64,000 nucleotides of DNA from Proteobacteria bacterium DTSAM18 (GTDB taxonomy: Bacteria; Myxococcota_A; UBA796; GCA-2862545): assembly GCA_028767165.1 (NCBI GenBank), contig JARACJ010000002.1:546431-610430 (forward strand), in the 5' to 3' direction. The notes beneath the pieces are model-generated. The model was given only the letters and a program-made list of their open reading frames with translations, did no database searches and was not told the origin of the DNA. The translations under genes were made by a program, and so were the position numbers. Within the stretch, counting starts at the first letter, position 1. Each line of letters begins with the position of its first letter. This document shows, one piece after another, positions 20,201-28,398 of the stretch.

Positions 20201-22639
20201 GTGTCCATCGAGAACGGCCACGACGTGCTCGACATGCGGTGGATCACCACCGACGACGATCGCGGCCGGGTCACGGTGCCCATCACCGGCGAGATGGCGC
20301 CGGGCATCTACGTCCACGTCACGTCGCTGCAGGCCTTCGACCGGGCCAACGACGCGCCGATCCGCACCTACGGCATCCTGCCCCTGGAGGTCTCCGATCC
20401 GGCCACGCGCCTGGAGCCCCGGGTGGAGGGCCCACCGGAGATCAAGCCCGGCACGACGGCCACCTTCCAGGTCTCCGAGGCCCAGGGCAGGCCGATGACC
20501 TACACCCTCGCGGTGGTCGACGAGGGCCTGCTCGGGCTCACCAACTTCCAGACCCCGAACCCCTGGAACGCCTTCTACCAGCGCGACGCCCTCGGCGTGC
20601 GCACCTGGGATCCCTTCAGCAGCGTGGTCGGTGGCATGTCCGGCATGTGGGACACCACCCTGGCCATCGGCGGTGGCGCGGCGGAGGAGGCGCTCGGCGA
20701 CGTGTCCGCCCAGCGGTTCCCGCCGGTGGTGGAGGTGTTCGGTCCGTTCGCCCTCGAGGGCGGGGGCGTGGCCTCCCACGACGTCGATCTCGGCAGCTAC
20801 CTCGGCGAGGTCCGGGTGATGGTGGTGGGCGGCAACGGCAAGGCGTTCGGCGCCACCGATCTGTCGGTGCCGGTGCGCAGTCCGCTCATGGCCCTGGCGA
20901 GCCTGCCCCGGGCGCTCCGGGCCGGCGAGACCCTGCAGGTGCCCGTCAGCCTGTTCGCGCCCATCGATCCGGTGGATGCCGTGGTCGACGTCACGGTCGA
21001 GGGCCCGCTGGCGCTCGACGGACCCGCGCGGCAGACCGTGCGGGTCGATGGCGAGGGCATGATCGACTTCTCCCTGCGGACCACCGCCGACGTCGGACCC
21101 GCCACGGTCACGGTCACCGCCCGGGGCGCCGGAGAGACCTCGGTGGTACAGGCCCGGGTGCAGGTGGATCACCCGGTGGGCGAGCTCGTGGAGTCGTCCG
21201 GCCAGACCGTGCCCGAGGGCGGGATCTGGACGGTGGCCATGTCGCCCGATCTGCGCGTCGACACCCGGCGCACCCAGCTCGAGCTGTCGGCCGTTCCGCC
21301 CATGGACCTGGCCCGCCACGCCGAGCAGCTGCTGCGCTACCCCCACGGCTGCACCGAGCAGATCATCTCCGCCACGATGCCGCAGATCGCCCTGGCCTCC
21401 TTGCTGGAGCTCGACGATCGACAGGCGTCCAAGCTGAGGCGGCACGTGGCCGAGGCCCGCGACCGGCTGTACCAGCGGCAGACCACCGACGGTGGCTTCG
21501 CCTACTGGCCCGGCCGGCCCTCGGATGCCTACGCCACCACCTACGCCGGGCACTTCCTGTCGCTGGCGCAGCGGGCGGGTTTCCACGTCGACCCCGACCG
21601 GCTCGAGCGCTGGAAGGATCGCGAGACCGAGGCCGCCGCGGCCCACAGGTCCACCGAGGATGCCAACGCCCAGGCCTACCGGCTGTACGCCCTGGCCCTG
21701 GCCCGGGCACCGATGATGTCGGCCATGAACCGCCTGGCGGATCGGCCGCTCGGCGACCGGGCGCGCTGGCTCCTGGCGGCCGCCTATGGGGTCGTCGGCG
21801 AGAAGGACCGTGGGCTCGCGCTGGTGGCGGATGCCGGCATCCCCGATGGCACGGGGCACACCGGCAACTTCTGGCGGGATCCGGCCGTCGACCGATCGGA
21901 CGCCCTCGAGGCGCTGGTGTGGCTCGGGGAGATCGAGCGTGCCCAGGAGGTGGCCGAGTCCATCTCCGAGGAGCTGGTGGGTGGCCAGCTGCACACCTAC
22001 GGCATCGGTCGCTCGCTGGCGGCGATGTCCCGGCTGGCCGCCGAGGCCGACACCACCGTGAAGGCCAAGGTCATGGTCGACGGCGATGATCGTGGCGTGT
22101 CCCTGCAGGGCCTCGCGCTGCTCGACCTGGGCGAGGCCGAGGAGGTCCGCGTGCAGGCCCAGGGCGGACGCCTGTATGCCCGCGCCGTCCAGACCGGTCT
22201 CGGCGAGGCCCTGGAGGTCGCCGCCCTCGATCAGGGGCTCACCGTCCAGCGGCAGGTGCTCGGCGAGGGTGGGGCGACCATCGACCCGTTCGGGCTCGTC
22301 CAGGGCCAGACCCTCGCGCTGCGGGTGGCCGTGTCCAACCAGACGGCCCGGCCCGTCGACGACCTCGCCATCCGGCTGCCGCTGCCCTCGGGCTTCGAGC
22401 TCGCCGACGACGGGACGGTGCCGTCCCGGTTCCGCGCCGACATGCGCGACGACGAGGTGCTCCTGTACGGCGACATCCGCCCCGGCGAGACGCTGACCTT
22501 CGACGTGGGCGTGGTGGCGAGCTTCCAGGGCGACTTCCACCTGCCGCCGGCCGAGGCGGAGTCCATGTACGACGGCGCCATCCGTGGCCGGTCCGCGTCG
22601 GAGGCCGTGCGGATCCTCCGGAACGCCCCGAACAACTGA
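17267..22639 (+). CDS. Bacterial alpha-2-macroglobulin lipoprotein
   Basis: A 1790-residue periplasmic protease-trapping protein of the YfhM/MagD type. The signal peptide ends in the lipobox AAVGC (Cys15). A series of beta-sandwich MG-type domains fills most of the length. A bait-like region is followed by AVVDEGLLGLTNF, the typical entry to the anchoring segment. The thioester motif CTEQ (Cys1362 to Gln1365, in PHGCTEQ) is intact, so covalent trapping is possible. An alpha-helical thioester domain follows. The gene overlaps pbpC (TGATG), as seen for these partners elsewhere. The ATG at 17267 was chosen over 17186 because it starts the lipoprotein signal. Confidence 0.94.
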   Translation: MRIWGLCLLIAAVGCGGGELVPPDEGQVASHSAGAVRRSDDVRITFREEVAPDIGVAARGISLSPKVPGEVRWTSGDTLVFTPEAPMQVGTYTVRVDPDVAEGATVDPFSFRLQVMPTDGELVLDRLEPTEGGTMALSGTVRLSDPLDCDGLLDGLSVQVDGRSHGDWEAVCEGRSDALGFHVTGVPRGEEAGEVQVRFSHRELADPLQGRRVVPDASDFSVTSVLATLDGEGCAVLEFSDLMQPGQDPDGRVMFGDRSAQSLVIEGHRVTACHPDWHGSGTLEVTGLRNVSGGMMPEAFSEELQFEVPLPRVAFVGTGQILPGTAAPSVPVRVSALDGFTAKVYRISRRNLPQFFQDNGFDGEENLRKVARPIHTQHVELPPELRGRTGTVALDLSALTEAQGQGMYRVELTFDIHDAAVTCDTEAFQEALTATVPSDDPLWEPSFWDGAGGFEWEERDNPCHPTFYNPHAWWSRERTDARNLMVSDLGLVVKKGAGDVHVVVTGLDDAAPRAGASVEVLGYTHEVLAEGTTDARGMVRLPVSEGSPWLVRATDGGSHMVLRLPEGGSLSTSHFDVAGAVPQDGLKGFLYGERGVWRPGDTLHLTLALQGAGQSVPEDHPVVFRLFDPQGAVVERALVTDGVGGFHAFAPTTSPSAPTGTWRVEARVGQAAFSRSLRIDAVRPNRLKIELAGGEDLEDVGRAPSLEVPLFARWLHGGTAGDLQASVARTLIPRTVSFDAWSEFSFQGLADAELVEEEEIWSGTLDAGGHATVQAAWDAPDAGDFTAMLTTRVHEPGGLFSEQRQSVPLWSHDTYIGIRPPAGDAARGMLLTDQTHQVDLVAVDAEGELVGDRTVDVRLYEIDWRWWWEAGSEDLGDYADSTNHEPLRQEKVELKGGKGHFDFQIDFPEWGRYLITVDDGERVSMKTLYVDWPGWAGRSAEDNPGGASLLTLVASQPDAQVGDEVTVEFPAGPGTRALVSIENGHDVLDMRWITTDDDRGRVTVPITGEMAPGIYVHVTSLQAFDRANDAPIRTYGILPLEVSDPATRLEPRVEGPPEIKPGTTATFQVSEAQGRPMTYTLAVVDEGLLGLTNFQTPNPWNAFYQRDALGVRTWDPFSSVVGGMSGMWDTTLAIGGGAAEEALGDVSAQRFPPVVEVFGPFALEGGGVASHDVDLGSYLGEVRVMVVGGNGKAFGATDLSVPVRSPLMALASLPRALRAGETLQVPVSLFAPIDPVDAVVDVTVEGPLALDGPARQTVRVDGEGMIDFSLRTTADVGPATVTVTARGAGETSVVQARVQVDHPVGELVESSGQTVPEGGIWTVAMSPDLRVDTRRTQLELSAVPPMDLARHAEQLLRYPHGCTEQIISATMPQIALASLLELDDRQASKLRRHVAEARDRLYQRQTTDGGFAYWPGRPSDAYATTYAGHFLSLAQRAGFHVDPDRLERWKDRETEAAAAHRSTEDANAQAYRLYALALARAPMMSAMNRLADRPLGDRARWLLAAAYGVVGEKDRGLALVADAGIPDGTGHTGNFWRDPAVDRSDALEALVWLGEIERAQEVAESISEELVGGQLHTYGIGRSLAAMSRLAAEADTTVKAKVMVDGDDRGVSLQGLALLDLGEAEEVRVQAQGGRLYARAVQTGLGEALEVAALDQGLTVQRQVLGEGGATIDPFGLVQGQTLALRVAVSNQTARPVDDLAIRLPLPSGFELADDGTVPSRFRADMRDDEVLLYGDIRPGETLTFDVGVVASFQGDFHLPPAEAESMYDGAIRGRSASEAVRILRNAPNN

Positions 22640-24918
22640 TGGCGACATCGAGGCGGCACGGCCGGTGGCGCCGGTGGGGGCTGACCGCCCTCGCCGGCGC
22701 CCTGGCGTTCCTGGCCCTTCCCGTGCGGGTGCCGGACGCGCCCCGGTCGACGGTCCTGTGGGATCGGGACGGCCGGCTGCTGGACGCCCGGGTGGCCACG
22801 GACGGTCAGTGGCGTCTGCCGGGCGGGGAGGTGCCCGATCGCTTCGTCACCGCCCTGCTCGAGCAGGAGGACCGCCGCTTCTTCGCCCATCCCGGGATCG
22901 ATCCCGTCGGCGTGGGCCGGGCCCTGCGGGACAACCTGGCGGCCGGCCGGGTGGTGAGCGGCGGCTCCACCCTGACCATGCAGCTGCAGCGGATCGCCGG
23001 CGACGGAGGGCCCCGCACGCTGGGACGCAAGGCCTGGGAGGCGCTGCTCGCCCTGCGCCTCGAGGTGGCGCTGCCGAAGGAGGACATCCTGGCCCTGTAT
23101 GCCGCCCACGCGCCCATGGGCGGCAACGTCGTGGGGGTCCAGGCGGCGGCCTGGCGCTACTTCGGGCGGGCGGCGGAGGAGCTGTCCTGGGCCGAGGCGG
23201 CGACCCTCGCCGTGCTGCCCAACCAGCCCGGGCTCATCCACCCGGGACGCGGCCGTGATGCCCTGAAGCGCAAGCGCGACGCCCTGCTCGAGCGGCTCGT
23301 CGAGGCCGGACACCTGGACGCGGACGATGCCCGGCTCGCCCGGCTCGAGCCGATCCCGCCGGCGCCGGTTCCCGTGCCCCACGGCGCCCCCCACCTGCTG
23401 GCGGCCACGCCGGAGGGGCGCCAGGTGGCCTCGACGGTGGACGGCCACCTGCAGGCCCGGGTCGCCGAGGTGGGCGAGCGGCACCGGCGTGCCCTGCAGG
23501 GCATCCGCGTCGAGCACCTGGCGGTCGTGGTGGTCGACGTGGCCACCGGCGAGGTGCGGGCATGGCTGGGCAACGTCGGAGAGGAGGGCCGCGGCGATGC
23601 CGTGGACGTGGCCCGCAGGCCCAGGAGCTCGGGCTCCATCCTCAAGCCGTTGCTGTACGAGGCCATGCTGGCCCAGGGGGAGCTGCTGCCGGACCAGCTG
23701 GTCCCGGACGTGCCCATGCGCATCGGCGGGTTCGCCCCCACAAACTACGACCGGGGCTTCGACGGGGCGCTGCCGGCGTCGAGGGCCCTGGAGCGATCAC
23801 GGAACGTGCCGGCGGTGTGGATGCTGCGGGCCCATGGGGTGGGGCGGTTCCGTCAGCGGCTGCTGGACGTGGGCCTGACGACCCTGCACCGGTCGGCGGA
23901 GGACTACGGTCTGTCGCTCATCCTCGGGGGCGCCGAGGTCCGGCTCGACGAGGTGGTCGACGCCTACCGGCAGCTGTCCTGGGCGGCCCAGGGGCTCGGC
24001 CCGACCATGCCGGCCATGCACCTGTCCGGTGAGGGGGACCAGCGGCCGGTGGTGATGGATCGAGGCGCCGCCTGGTGGACCCTGGCCGCCCTCGAGGGGG
24101 TCACCCGGCCCGGTCTGCACGAGGTCTGGCGTCACCTGCAGGGCGGCGTGCCGGTGGCCTGGAAGACCGGCACCTCCATGGGGTTCCGGGATGCCTGGGC
24201 CGTGGCCGCCACCCCCGAGCACGCCGTCGGGGTGTGGGTGGGCAACGCCAGCGGGGAGGGCCGGGCCGGACTGGTGGGGCTGCACGCGGCGGCGCCGGTG
24301 CTGTTCGACGTGCTCGAGCTGCTCGACGGAAGGGGCTCGTTCGAGCGACCGGACGATGCGCTGATTCCCGTCGACATCTGCGTGCACACGGGGATGCGCG
24401 CCGGGCCCACCTGTGGTGGGACACGCCGGGTGCCGCTGCCACGGGCATCTCAGCGGGCCGAGGCGTGTCCGTACTGCGAGGAGATCTTCTGCAACGAGGA
24501 CTGCTCGCAGCGGCTGCACCGGGAGTGTGCCGGAGGGCAGGCCATGCACCGGGAGACCCGGGTGGCGCTGCCGGCCGCCTGGGCCTGGTTCCGGGGCCGC
24601 GCGGGGCGTGACGATCACGGGGTGCCCCCCTGGGGCCCGGCCTGCGGTCAACCCGACGAGCAGCTCTCCCTCCTCGTGCCTTCGGCGGGGGCCGCCCTCA
24701 AGGTCCCGGTGGAGCGCACCGGCCGGCGCGGCGCCGTGGTGTTCCGGGCGGAGCACGGCGACCCCTTCGCCCGGGTCCACTGGCACCTCGATGGGTCCTT
24801 CCTGGGCACCACCGAGCAGTTCCACGAGCTCGCGGTGGACCTGCCGCCCGGCGAGCACCTGCTGACGCTGGTGGATCAGAGCGGCGCGGAGGTCAGCCGC
24901 ACCTTCGAGGCCCTGTGA
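22639..24918 (+). CDS. pbpC: Penicillin-binding protein 1C (glycosyltransferase/transpeptidase)
   Basis: A 759-residue bifunctional peptidoglycan synthase. One N-terminal helix is followed by a GT51 glycosyltransferase with EQEDRRFFAHPG (catalytic Glu77) and GGSTLTMQL. The transpeptidase shows SILK (Ser333 to Lys336), SRN and KTGT (509-512). A C-terminal beta-rich extension corresponds to the PBP1C-specific domain. An added Cys-rich stretch (CPYCEEIFCNEDC, about 610-625) is notable and may bind a metal. It is translationally coupled to the alpha-2-macroglobulin gene. In other bacteria this pair is thought to repair walls and trap proteases after envelope damage. Confidence 0.94.
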   Translation: MATSRRHGRWRRWGLTALAGALAFLALPVRVPDAPRSTVLWDRDGRLLDARVATDGQWRLPGGEVPDRFVTALLEQEDRRFFAHPGIDPVGVGRALRDNLAAGRVVSGGSTLTMQLQRIAGDGGPRTLGRKAWEALLALRLEVALPKEDILALYAAHAPMGGNVVGVQAAAWRYFGRAAEELSWAEAATLAVLPNQPGLIHPGRGRDALKRKRDALLERLVEAGHLDADDARLARLEPIPPAPVPVPHGAPHLLAATPEGRQVASTVDGHLQARVAEVGERHRRALQGIRVEHLAVVVVDVATGEVRAWLGNVGEEGRGDAVDVARRPRSSGSILKPLLYEAMLAQGELLPDQLVPDVPMRIGGFAPTNYDRGFDGALPASRALERSRNVPAVWMLRAHGVGRFRQRLLDVGLTTLHRSAEDYGLSLILGGAEVRLDEVVDAYRQLSWAAQGLGPTMPAMHLSGEGDQRPVVMDRGAAWWTLAALEGVTRPGLHEVWRHLQGGVPVAWKTGTSMGFRDAWAVAATPEHAVGVWVGNASGEGRAGLVGLHAAAPVLFDVLELLDGRGSFERPDDALIPVDICVHTGMRAGPTCGGTRRVPLPRASQRAEACPYCEEIFCNEDCSQRLHRECAGGQAMHRETRVALPAAWAWFRGRAGRDDHGVPPWGPACGQPDEQLSLLVPSAGAALKVPVERTGRRGAVVFRAEHGDPFARVHWHLDGSFLGTTEQFHELAVDLPPGEHLLTLVDQSGAEVSRTFEAL

Positions 24919-24919
24919 C

Positions 24920-25486
24920 TCACCACTTGAGCACCCGGGTGGTCAGGTCCTTGAAGGTCTGCACCCGGTCGCCATGGTTCAGCCGGGTGCCGAGGCTCCG
25001 TAGCGTGTCGTAGAAGCCGGCGGCGGGAATGGCCTCCTTCACCTCGTGGATGAACCGTCGCGGGATGCCCTTGCGCAGCACGCCCGCGGTGGCGTCGACC
25101 CAGTCGGCCTTGCGCACGGCGTTGACGACGTTCGCGTGCGGGCCCTTGAAGCGGGTGACCTTGTGGTGCCACAGGATGATGTCCCGCAGCAGCTGGGGCT
25201 CGTGGTGCCACCCCTGCGAGGCGTTGTCCCGCAGGGCGCGGTCGATGGAGGGCTCGAGGTAGGCGAGCGTGCGGTCGGCCCACAGGCCGAGGTCGTGGTA
25301 GGCCAGCGCCGTCTCGATCTCCGGCAGGAAGGTGCGGTCGCCGTCGAGCAGGAACAGGGCGTAGTTGAGCACCCGGTAGATGTGGCCGCGGTAGCCGTCG
25401 AGGTCGTCGCCGAGGGCGTGGTGCCAGGGCTCCAGGATGGCCTCGATGCGGTCGCTGTGGGTGATGATCTCGGGCAGGTCGTGCAT
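24920..25486 (-). CDS. HD-domain protein
   Basis: A 188-residue cytoplasmic protein with the metal-binding HD signature AYHDLGLW (His64, Asp65) and an upstream histidine in GYRGHIYRVLNYAL, with further histidines in ILWHHKV. This fits a small HD phosphohydrolase. Substrate unknown; HD proteins hydrolyse nucleotides or phosphoesters. The ATG at 25486 starts the conserved region; the longer frame reaching 26029 overlaps the opposite-strand lipoprotein and is rejected. It converges with pbpC, with a single base between their stops. A palindromic operator-like site lies 120 bp upstream (25606-25619). Confidence 0.8.
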   Translation of the reverse strand: MHDLPEIITHSDRIEAILEPWHHALGDDLDGYRGHIYRVLNYALFLLDGDRTFLPEIETALAYHDLGLWADRTLAYLEPSIDRALRDNASQGWHHEPQLLRDIILWHHKVTRFKGPHANVVNAVRKADWVDATAGVLRKGIPRRFIHEVKEAIPAAGFYDTLRSLGTRLNHGDRVQTFKDLTTRVLKW

Positions 25487-25605
25487 GGCGCCGCGGGGTG
25501 GGAGACGGTCGATCCGTAGCACGATGGTCCGGTGGCGCCGTGGAGGGAAACCGGTAGATCGCATGGTCGATCCCGGCGGGCGGCCCGGCTCCTGCAGCGG
25601 GCTGT

Positions 25606-25619
25606 ACCGACCGGTCGGT
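25606..25619. promoter_or_regulatory. Perfect 14-bp palindrome, TetR-type operator candidate
   Basis: ACCGACCGGTCGGT is a perfect palindrome in the divergent promoter region between the HD-domain gene (start 25486) and the lipoprotein gene (start 25707). Its ACCGACCGGTCGGT form resembles sites bound by TetR-family repressors. No TetR gene is adjacent; the only one in the window is at 42935 and has different palindromes upstream of its target. Confidence 0.45.
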
Positions 25620-25706
25620 CTTCTGGGCGGTCTCGCCATATCCATGGACTTTCTTGGGCCATCCCTGCAACATGGTCCACCTGGAATCCATGGAGAGGAG
25701 GACGTC

Positions 25707-26585
25707 ATGGCGGGTCGGCTGGCCACGATCGCGTGTGGGATCGCGCTCACCGGGGGCTGCATCTCGGTGGGGGATCCCACCATCCTGCTGGACCTCGAGG
25801 GCGTGGCCGAGAAGGGGCCCTTCGTGGGGGGCCTGGTCACCATCCGCGTGCTCGACGAGACGCTCGCGCCGGTCGACGACGTCCCAGCGCAAGGCACCAT
25901 CGGCTCCGACGGCATCTGGGAGGTGCAGGAGGTGGAGCTGAGCGGCAGCTGGATACGCATCGAAGCGCAGGGCGCGTGGTTCGACGAGACGCGCGGTGTG
26001 CCGACCGACGACCTCGGACGCCTGCACACCTACGCGCCCATCGTGGCCTTCGACGCATCGGTCAACGTGATGGGGCACCTCGCATCCTGGCGCTTCGAGG
26101 AGCTGGTGCGGGGCGGTGGTGATCCGTCGGACCTGCTGCCCCAGGCGGTGGATGATGTGCTGGCGGCCCTCGATCTGCCGGACAAGGCGGCGTCGATGGG
26201 CTGGGACGTGCGGCTGCACGACGACACCACCGAGGGCGAGGCGCTGCTGATGCTGTCGGCGATGGTCCAGCAGGGCCGATCCGCCGGGCAGGTGCAGGCG
26301 CTGCTCGACGAGCTCGGCCAGGATCTGGCTGATGGTGTCGTGGACGAGCCGGCGCTGATGGCTGCGCTGGAGGCCGGCGCGTTCGCGCTCGACCCGGATG
26401 GGGTGAGGGCGAACCTGATGACCTACTGGGCGTCCTTCGACGACGACACCGAAGCGCCGGACTTCTCGGACATGCTGGAGGACTGGAAGGCGCTGCGGGA
26501 TCCGGACGCCGACTGCGTGGGATCGGCCCAGGAGGCGATCGACGGCACCGATCCGGACGTCTCGGACGGGGGGTGTGGTGGGTAG
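25707..26585 (+). CDS. Lipoprotein of unknown function (KGPF-type)
   Basis: A 292-residue lipoprotein with signal peptide and lipobox LTGGC (Cys18). After the cysteine, VAEKGPFVGGLVTIRVLDETLAPV resembles the N-terminal beta domain of a widespread lipoprotein group that begins 'KGPF..G..V.V..LD..L.PTG'. The middle is helical, with no enzyme motif. The C-terminal tail DPDADC...CGG is Asp/Gly-rich and may bind calcium. GAGGAGG lies 5 nt upstream of the ATG. It is followed after 86 bp by the OsmC gene on the same strand, with its own RBS. The family link was judged by eye. Confidence 0.75.
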   Translation: MAGRLATIACGIALTGGCISVGDPTILLDLEGVAEKGPFVGGLVTIRVLDETLAPVDDVPAQGTIGSDGIWEVQEVELSGSWIRIEAQGAWFDETRGVPTDDLGRLHTYAPIVAFDASVNVMGHLASWRFEELVRGGGDPSDLLPQAVDDVLAALDLPDKAASMGWDVRLHDDTTEGEALLMLSAMVQQGRSAGQVQALLDELGQDLADGVVDEPALMAALEAGAFALDPDGVRANLMTYWASFDDDTEAPDFSDMLEDWKALRDPDADCVGSAQEAIDGTDPDVSDGGCGG

Positions 26586-26671
26586 CCGTCTGCGTGCACC
26601 CGGAAGGGGCTTCCCGCCCAAGGCGCGGCCGCTTCGACCGACGTGAGCAGGTGACCCCTGAGGAGCCGCCC

Positions 26672-27199
26672 ATGCCCCACGTCCTCGTCCGCGACACCCA
26701 GATGCCCCTGCGGGCCCGCTACAAGACCCACCCCGAAGACGCCATGGTGGAGGACCGCGCCATCACCAACGGCGATCCCGGGGATCCCTTCCATGCCGTC
26801 GTCACGCCGCTTCCCCGGTGCGGTGAGTCGCTGCCCGTCGGCACCCACGAAGCGGTGGGGGGGCCCTACGACGCGCCCACCCCCGGCGACATCCTGTGTG
26901 GCGCCCTCGCGGCCTGCCAGGACAGCTCCATGCGGATGGTCGCCAACCTGTTGGGGGTCGAGCTCACCCGGCTCGAGGTCGAGGTCACGGGCGATGTCGA
27001 TGTGCGCGGCACGCTGCTGATGGACCCGGAGGTCCCTGTGGGTTTCCAGGAGATGCGGGTCAAGGTGAGGTTCTCGGTGGTGCCCGGCACCGATGCGTCG
27101 AAGATCGACAAGCTCGTGCAGGCGGCCGAGGCCAGCTGTGTGGTGCTGTCGACCCTGCGGAACTCGCCGCGGATGGTGGTCGACTTCGACGAGAGCTGA
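26672..27199 (+). CDS. OsmC/Ohr family protein
   Basis: A 175-residue protein of the OsmC fold. The conserved peroxide-reactive cysteines are seen in LAACQDSS (Cys82) and ASCVVLSTLRN (Cys156). Family members are thiol peroxidases acting on organic hydroperoxides, or uncharacterised relatives with the same fold. The sequence VEVTGDVDVRGTL fits the central sheet. The length is slightly above the 140-residue OsmC average because of a longer N-terminus. The start at 26672 has GAGGAG 7 nt upstream. It is not in an obvious operon with a MarR regulator, so the substrate remains open. Confidence 0.88.
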   Translation: MPHVLVRDTQMPLRARYKTHPEDAMVEDRAITNGDPGDPFHAVVTPLPRCGESLPVGTHEAVGGPYDAPTPGDILCGALAACQDSSMRMVANLLGVELTRLEVEVTGDVDVRGTLLMDPEVPVGFQEMRVKVRFSVVPGTDASKIDKLVQAAEASCVVLSTLRNSPRMVVDFDES

Positions 27200-27267
27200 G
27201 ACGCAGCCGACGGCTGCGTTTCCTGTGACGGGACCCTCGTCCAGAATCGGTGCTGGAGGATGGCGCC

Positions 27268-27846
27268 ATGAAACCGCTCCCCGATGATGTCACGGTCTAC
27301 AAGTCCACCCCCGTGTTCACGGAAGAGACCGTGCCCGCGGGTCTGCTGCGGAACCACCGCACGAAGCCGGGCACCTGGGCGCGTCTGGTGGTGTTCGAGG
27401 GACGGCTGCTCTACCGGATCCTGGAGCCCGCGCTCGAAGAGGTGGAGCTGTCGCCCTCCCTCGAGGGGGTCATCGAGCCGCAGGTGATGCACGAGGTGGC
27501 CCTCATCGGACCTGTGCGGTTCCAGGTGCAATTCTGTCGGCGCGGAGCCGATCCTACCGGGGATCGGAACGAGAGGTCGGCGGTGTCACAGGTGGACGAG
27601 GACGCGCTCGCGCGGGCGCTGTCGGATGCGACGGCGGCCCACCACGAGTACGTGCAGGTCACCCTCGGCGGAGAGCGGGATCCCCAGTGGGCCGGGTTCC
27701 ATGCCGCCTTCGTGCTCGGCCGTCTCGGGTCGTTCGCCCAGCCGAGCGTGCTGGCGGGCTGGCTGAAGGAGGCGCCGTCGGATGACGACTGGACCACCGA
27801 CGCGGCCCGGTACGTGCTCGGGGAGCTGCGCCTGGAGCGGGGATGA
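27268..27846 (+). CDS. DUF1971 domain protein with C-terminal extension
   Basis: A 192-residue protein. Residues 1-90 match the DUF1971 / tellurite-resistance-related cupin-like domain: PDDVTVYKSTPVFTEETVP, LRNHRTKPGTWARLVVFEG, and HEVALIGPVRFQVQF. The domain is often found fused to or beside TehB methyltransferases. Residues 110-192 form a second, helical module (HHEYVQVTLGGERDPQWAGF) that I cannot name with confidence. The two-module form is unusual. The ATG at 27268 follows GGAGG by 8 nt. The gene overlaps the DUF952 gene by 4 nt (ATGA). Confidence 0.8.
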   Translation: MKPLPDDVTVYKSTPVFTEETVPAGLLRNHRTKPGTWARLVVFEGRLLYRILEPALEEVELSPSLEGVIEPQVMHEVALIGPVRFQVQFCRRGADPTGDRNERSAVSQVDEDALARALSDATAAHHEYVQVTLGGERDPQWAGFHAAFVLGRLGSFAQPSVLAGWLKEAPSDDDWTTDAARYVLGELRLERG

Positions 27847-28190
27847 AGGTGTTCAAGCTCCTGCTGCCCGACGAGATGCACCGCTTCCGTCGGGAGGGCG
27901 TCATGGCCGGCACCGAGGCCGATCGGGCCGACGGGTTCGTGCACCTGTCCACGGCGGCGCAGCTCGAGGCCACCGCGAGGCGCCACTACGGACAGGTGGA
28001 GCACCTGTGGGTGCTGCGCTTCGACGAGGACGAGCTCGGGCCGGACCTGCGGTGGGAGCCGTCCCGCGGAGGGAAGCTGTTCCCCCACCTGTACGGGGCG
28101 CTCAACCTGCACGACCTCGAGTGGGACGCGCGGGTGACCCGGCCCGAAGCCACGATGTGGGACCTTCCGGCCGGCTGGCTGCTCGCCTGA
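27843..28190 (+). CDS. DUF952 family protein
   Basis: A 115-residue cytoplasmic protein. The sequence ADRADGFVHLSTAAQLEATARRHY and FPHLYGALNLHDLEW are the signature segments of DUF952, a small family of unknown function. It is translated by coupling with the DUF1971 gene through an ATGA overlap. Length is normal for the family. It ends 4 bp before the convergent PspC gene's stop. Confidence 0.88.
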   Translation: MKVFKLLLPDEMHRFRREGVMAGTEADRADGFVHLSTAAQLEATARRHYGQVEHLWVLRFDEDELGPDLRWEPSRGGKLFPHLYGALNLHDLEWDARVTRPEATMWDLPAGWLLA

Positions 28191-28194
28191 GTGC

Positions 28195-28398
28195 TCACTC
28201 CTGGGGGAGCAGCAGCCAGGCGAACAGGTAGACCCAGAAGGTGATGGACGTGGTGAGGGCGAGGATGAAGAAGACGATGCGGACGAGGTTGACGTCCCAA
28301 CCGTACACTTCCGAGATGCCTCCACACACGCCCGCAATGAGGCGCTCGCGGTTGGATCGGTAGAGGGCGCGTCGGCGTCCGGGCATGAGGTCGTTCAT
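28195..28398 (-). CDS. PspC-domain membrane protein
   Basis: A 67-residue single-domain protein. LYRSNRERLIAGVCGGISEVYGWDVNLVRIVFFIL is the PspC motif, ending in a transmembrane helix and the usual LLLPQE tail. PspC proteins take part in the phage-shock envelope stress response, but stand-alone short forms are common and their role is not settled. AGGAG lies 8 nt upstream of the ATG. No pspA or pspB is nearby. Confidence 0.9.
   Translation of the reverse strand: MNDLMPGRRRALYRSNRERLIAGVCGGISEVYGWDVNLVRIVFFILALTTSITFWVYLFAWLLLPQE

Noticed and set aside
19226..22648. 1140-codon open frame antisense to the alpha-2-macroglobulin gene
   Set aside because: High GC makes long antisense frames common. 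It is Gly/His-rich, lacks motifs, and overlaps a gene with intact thioester and lipobox.
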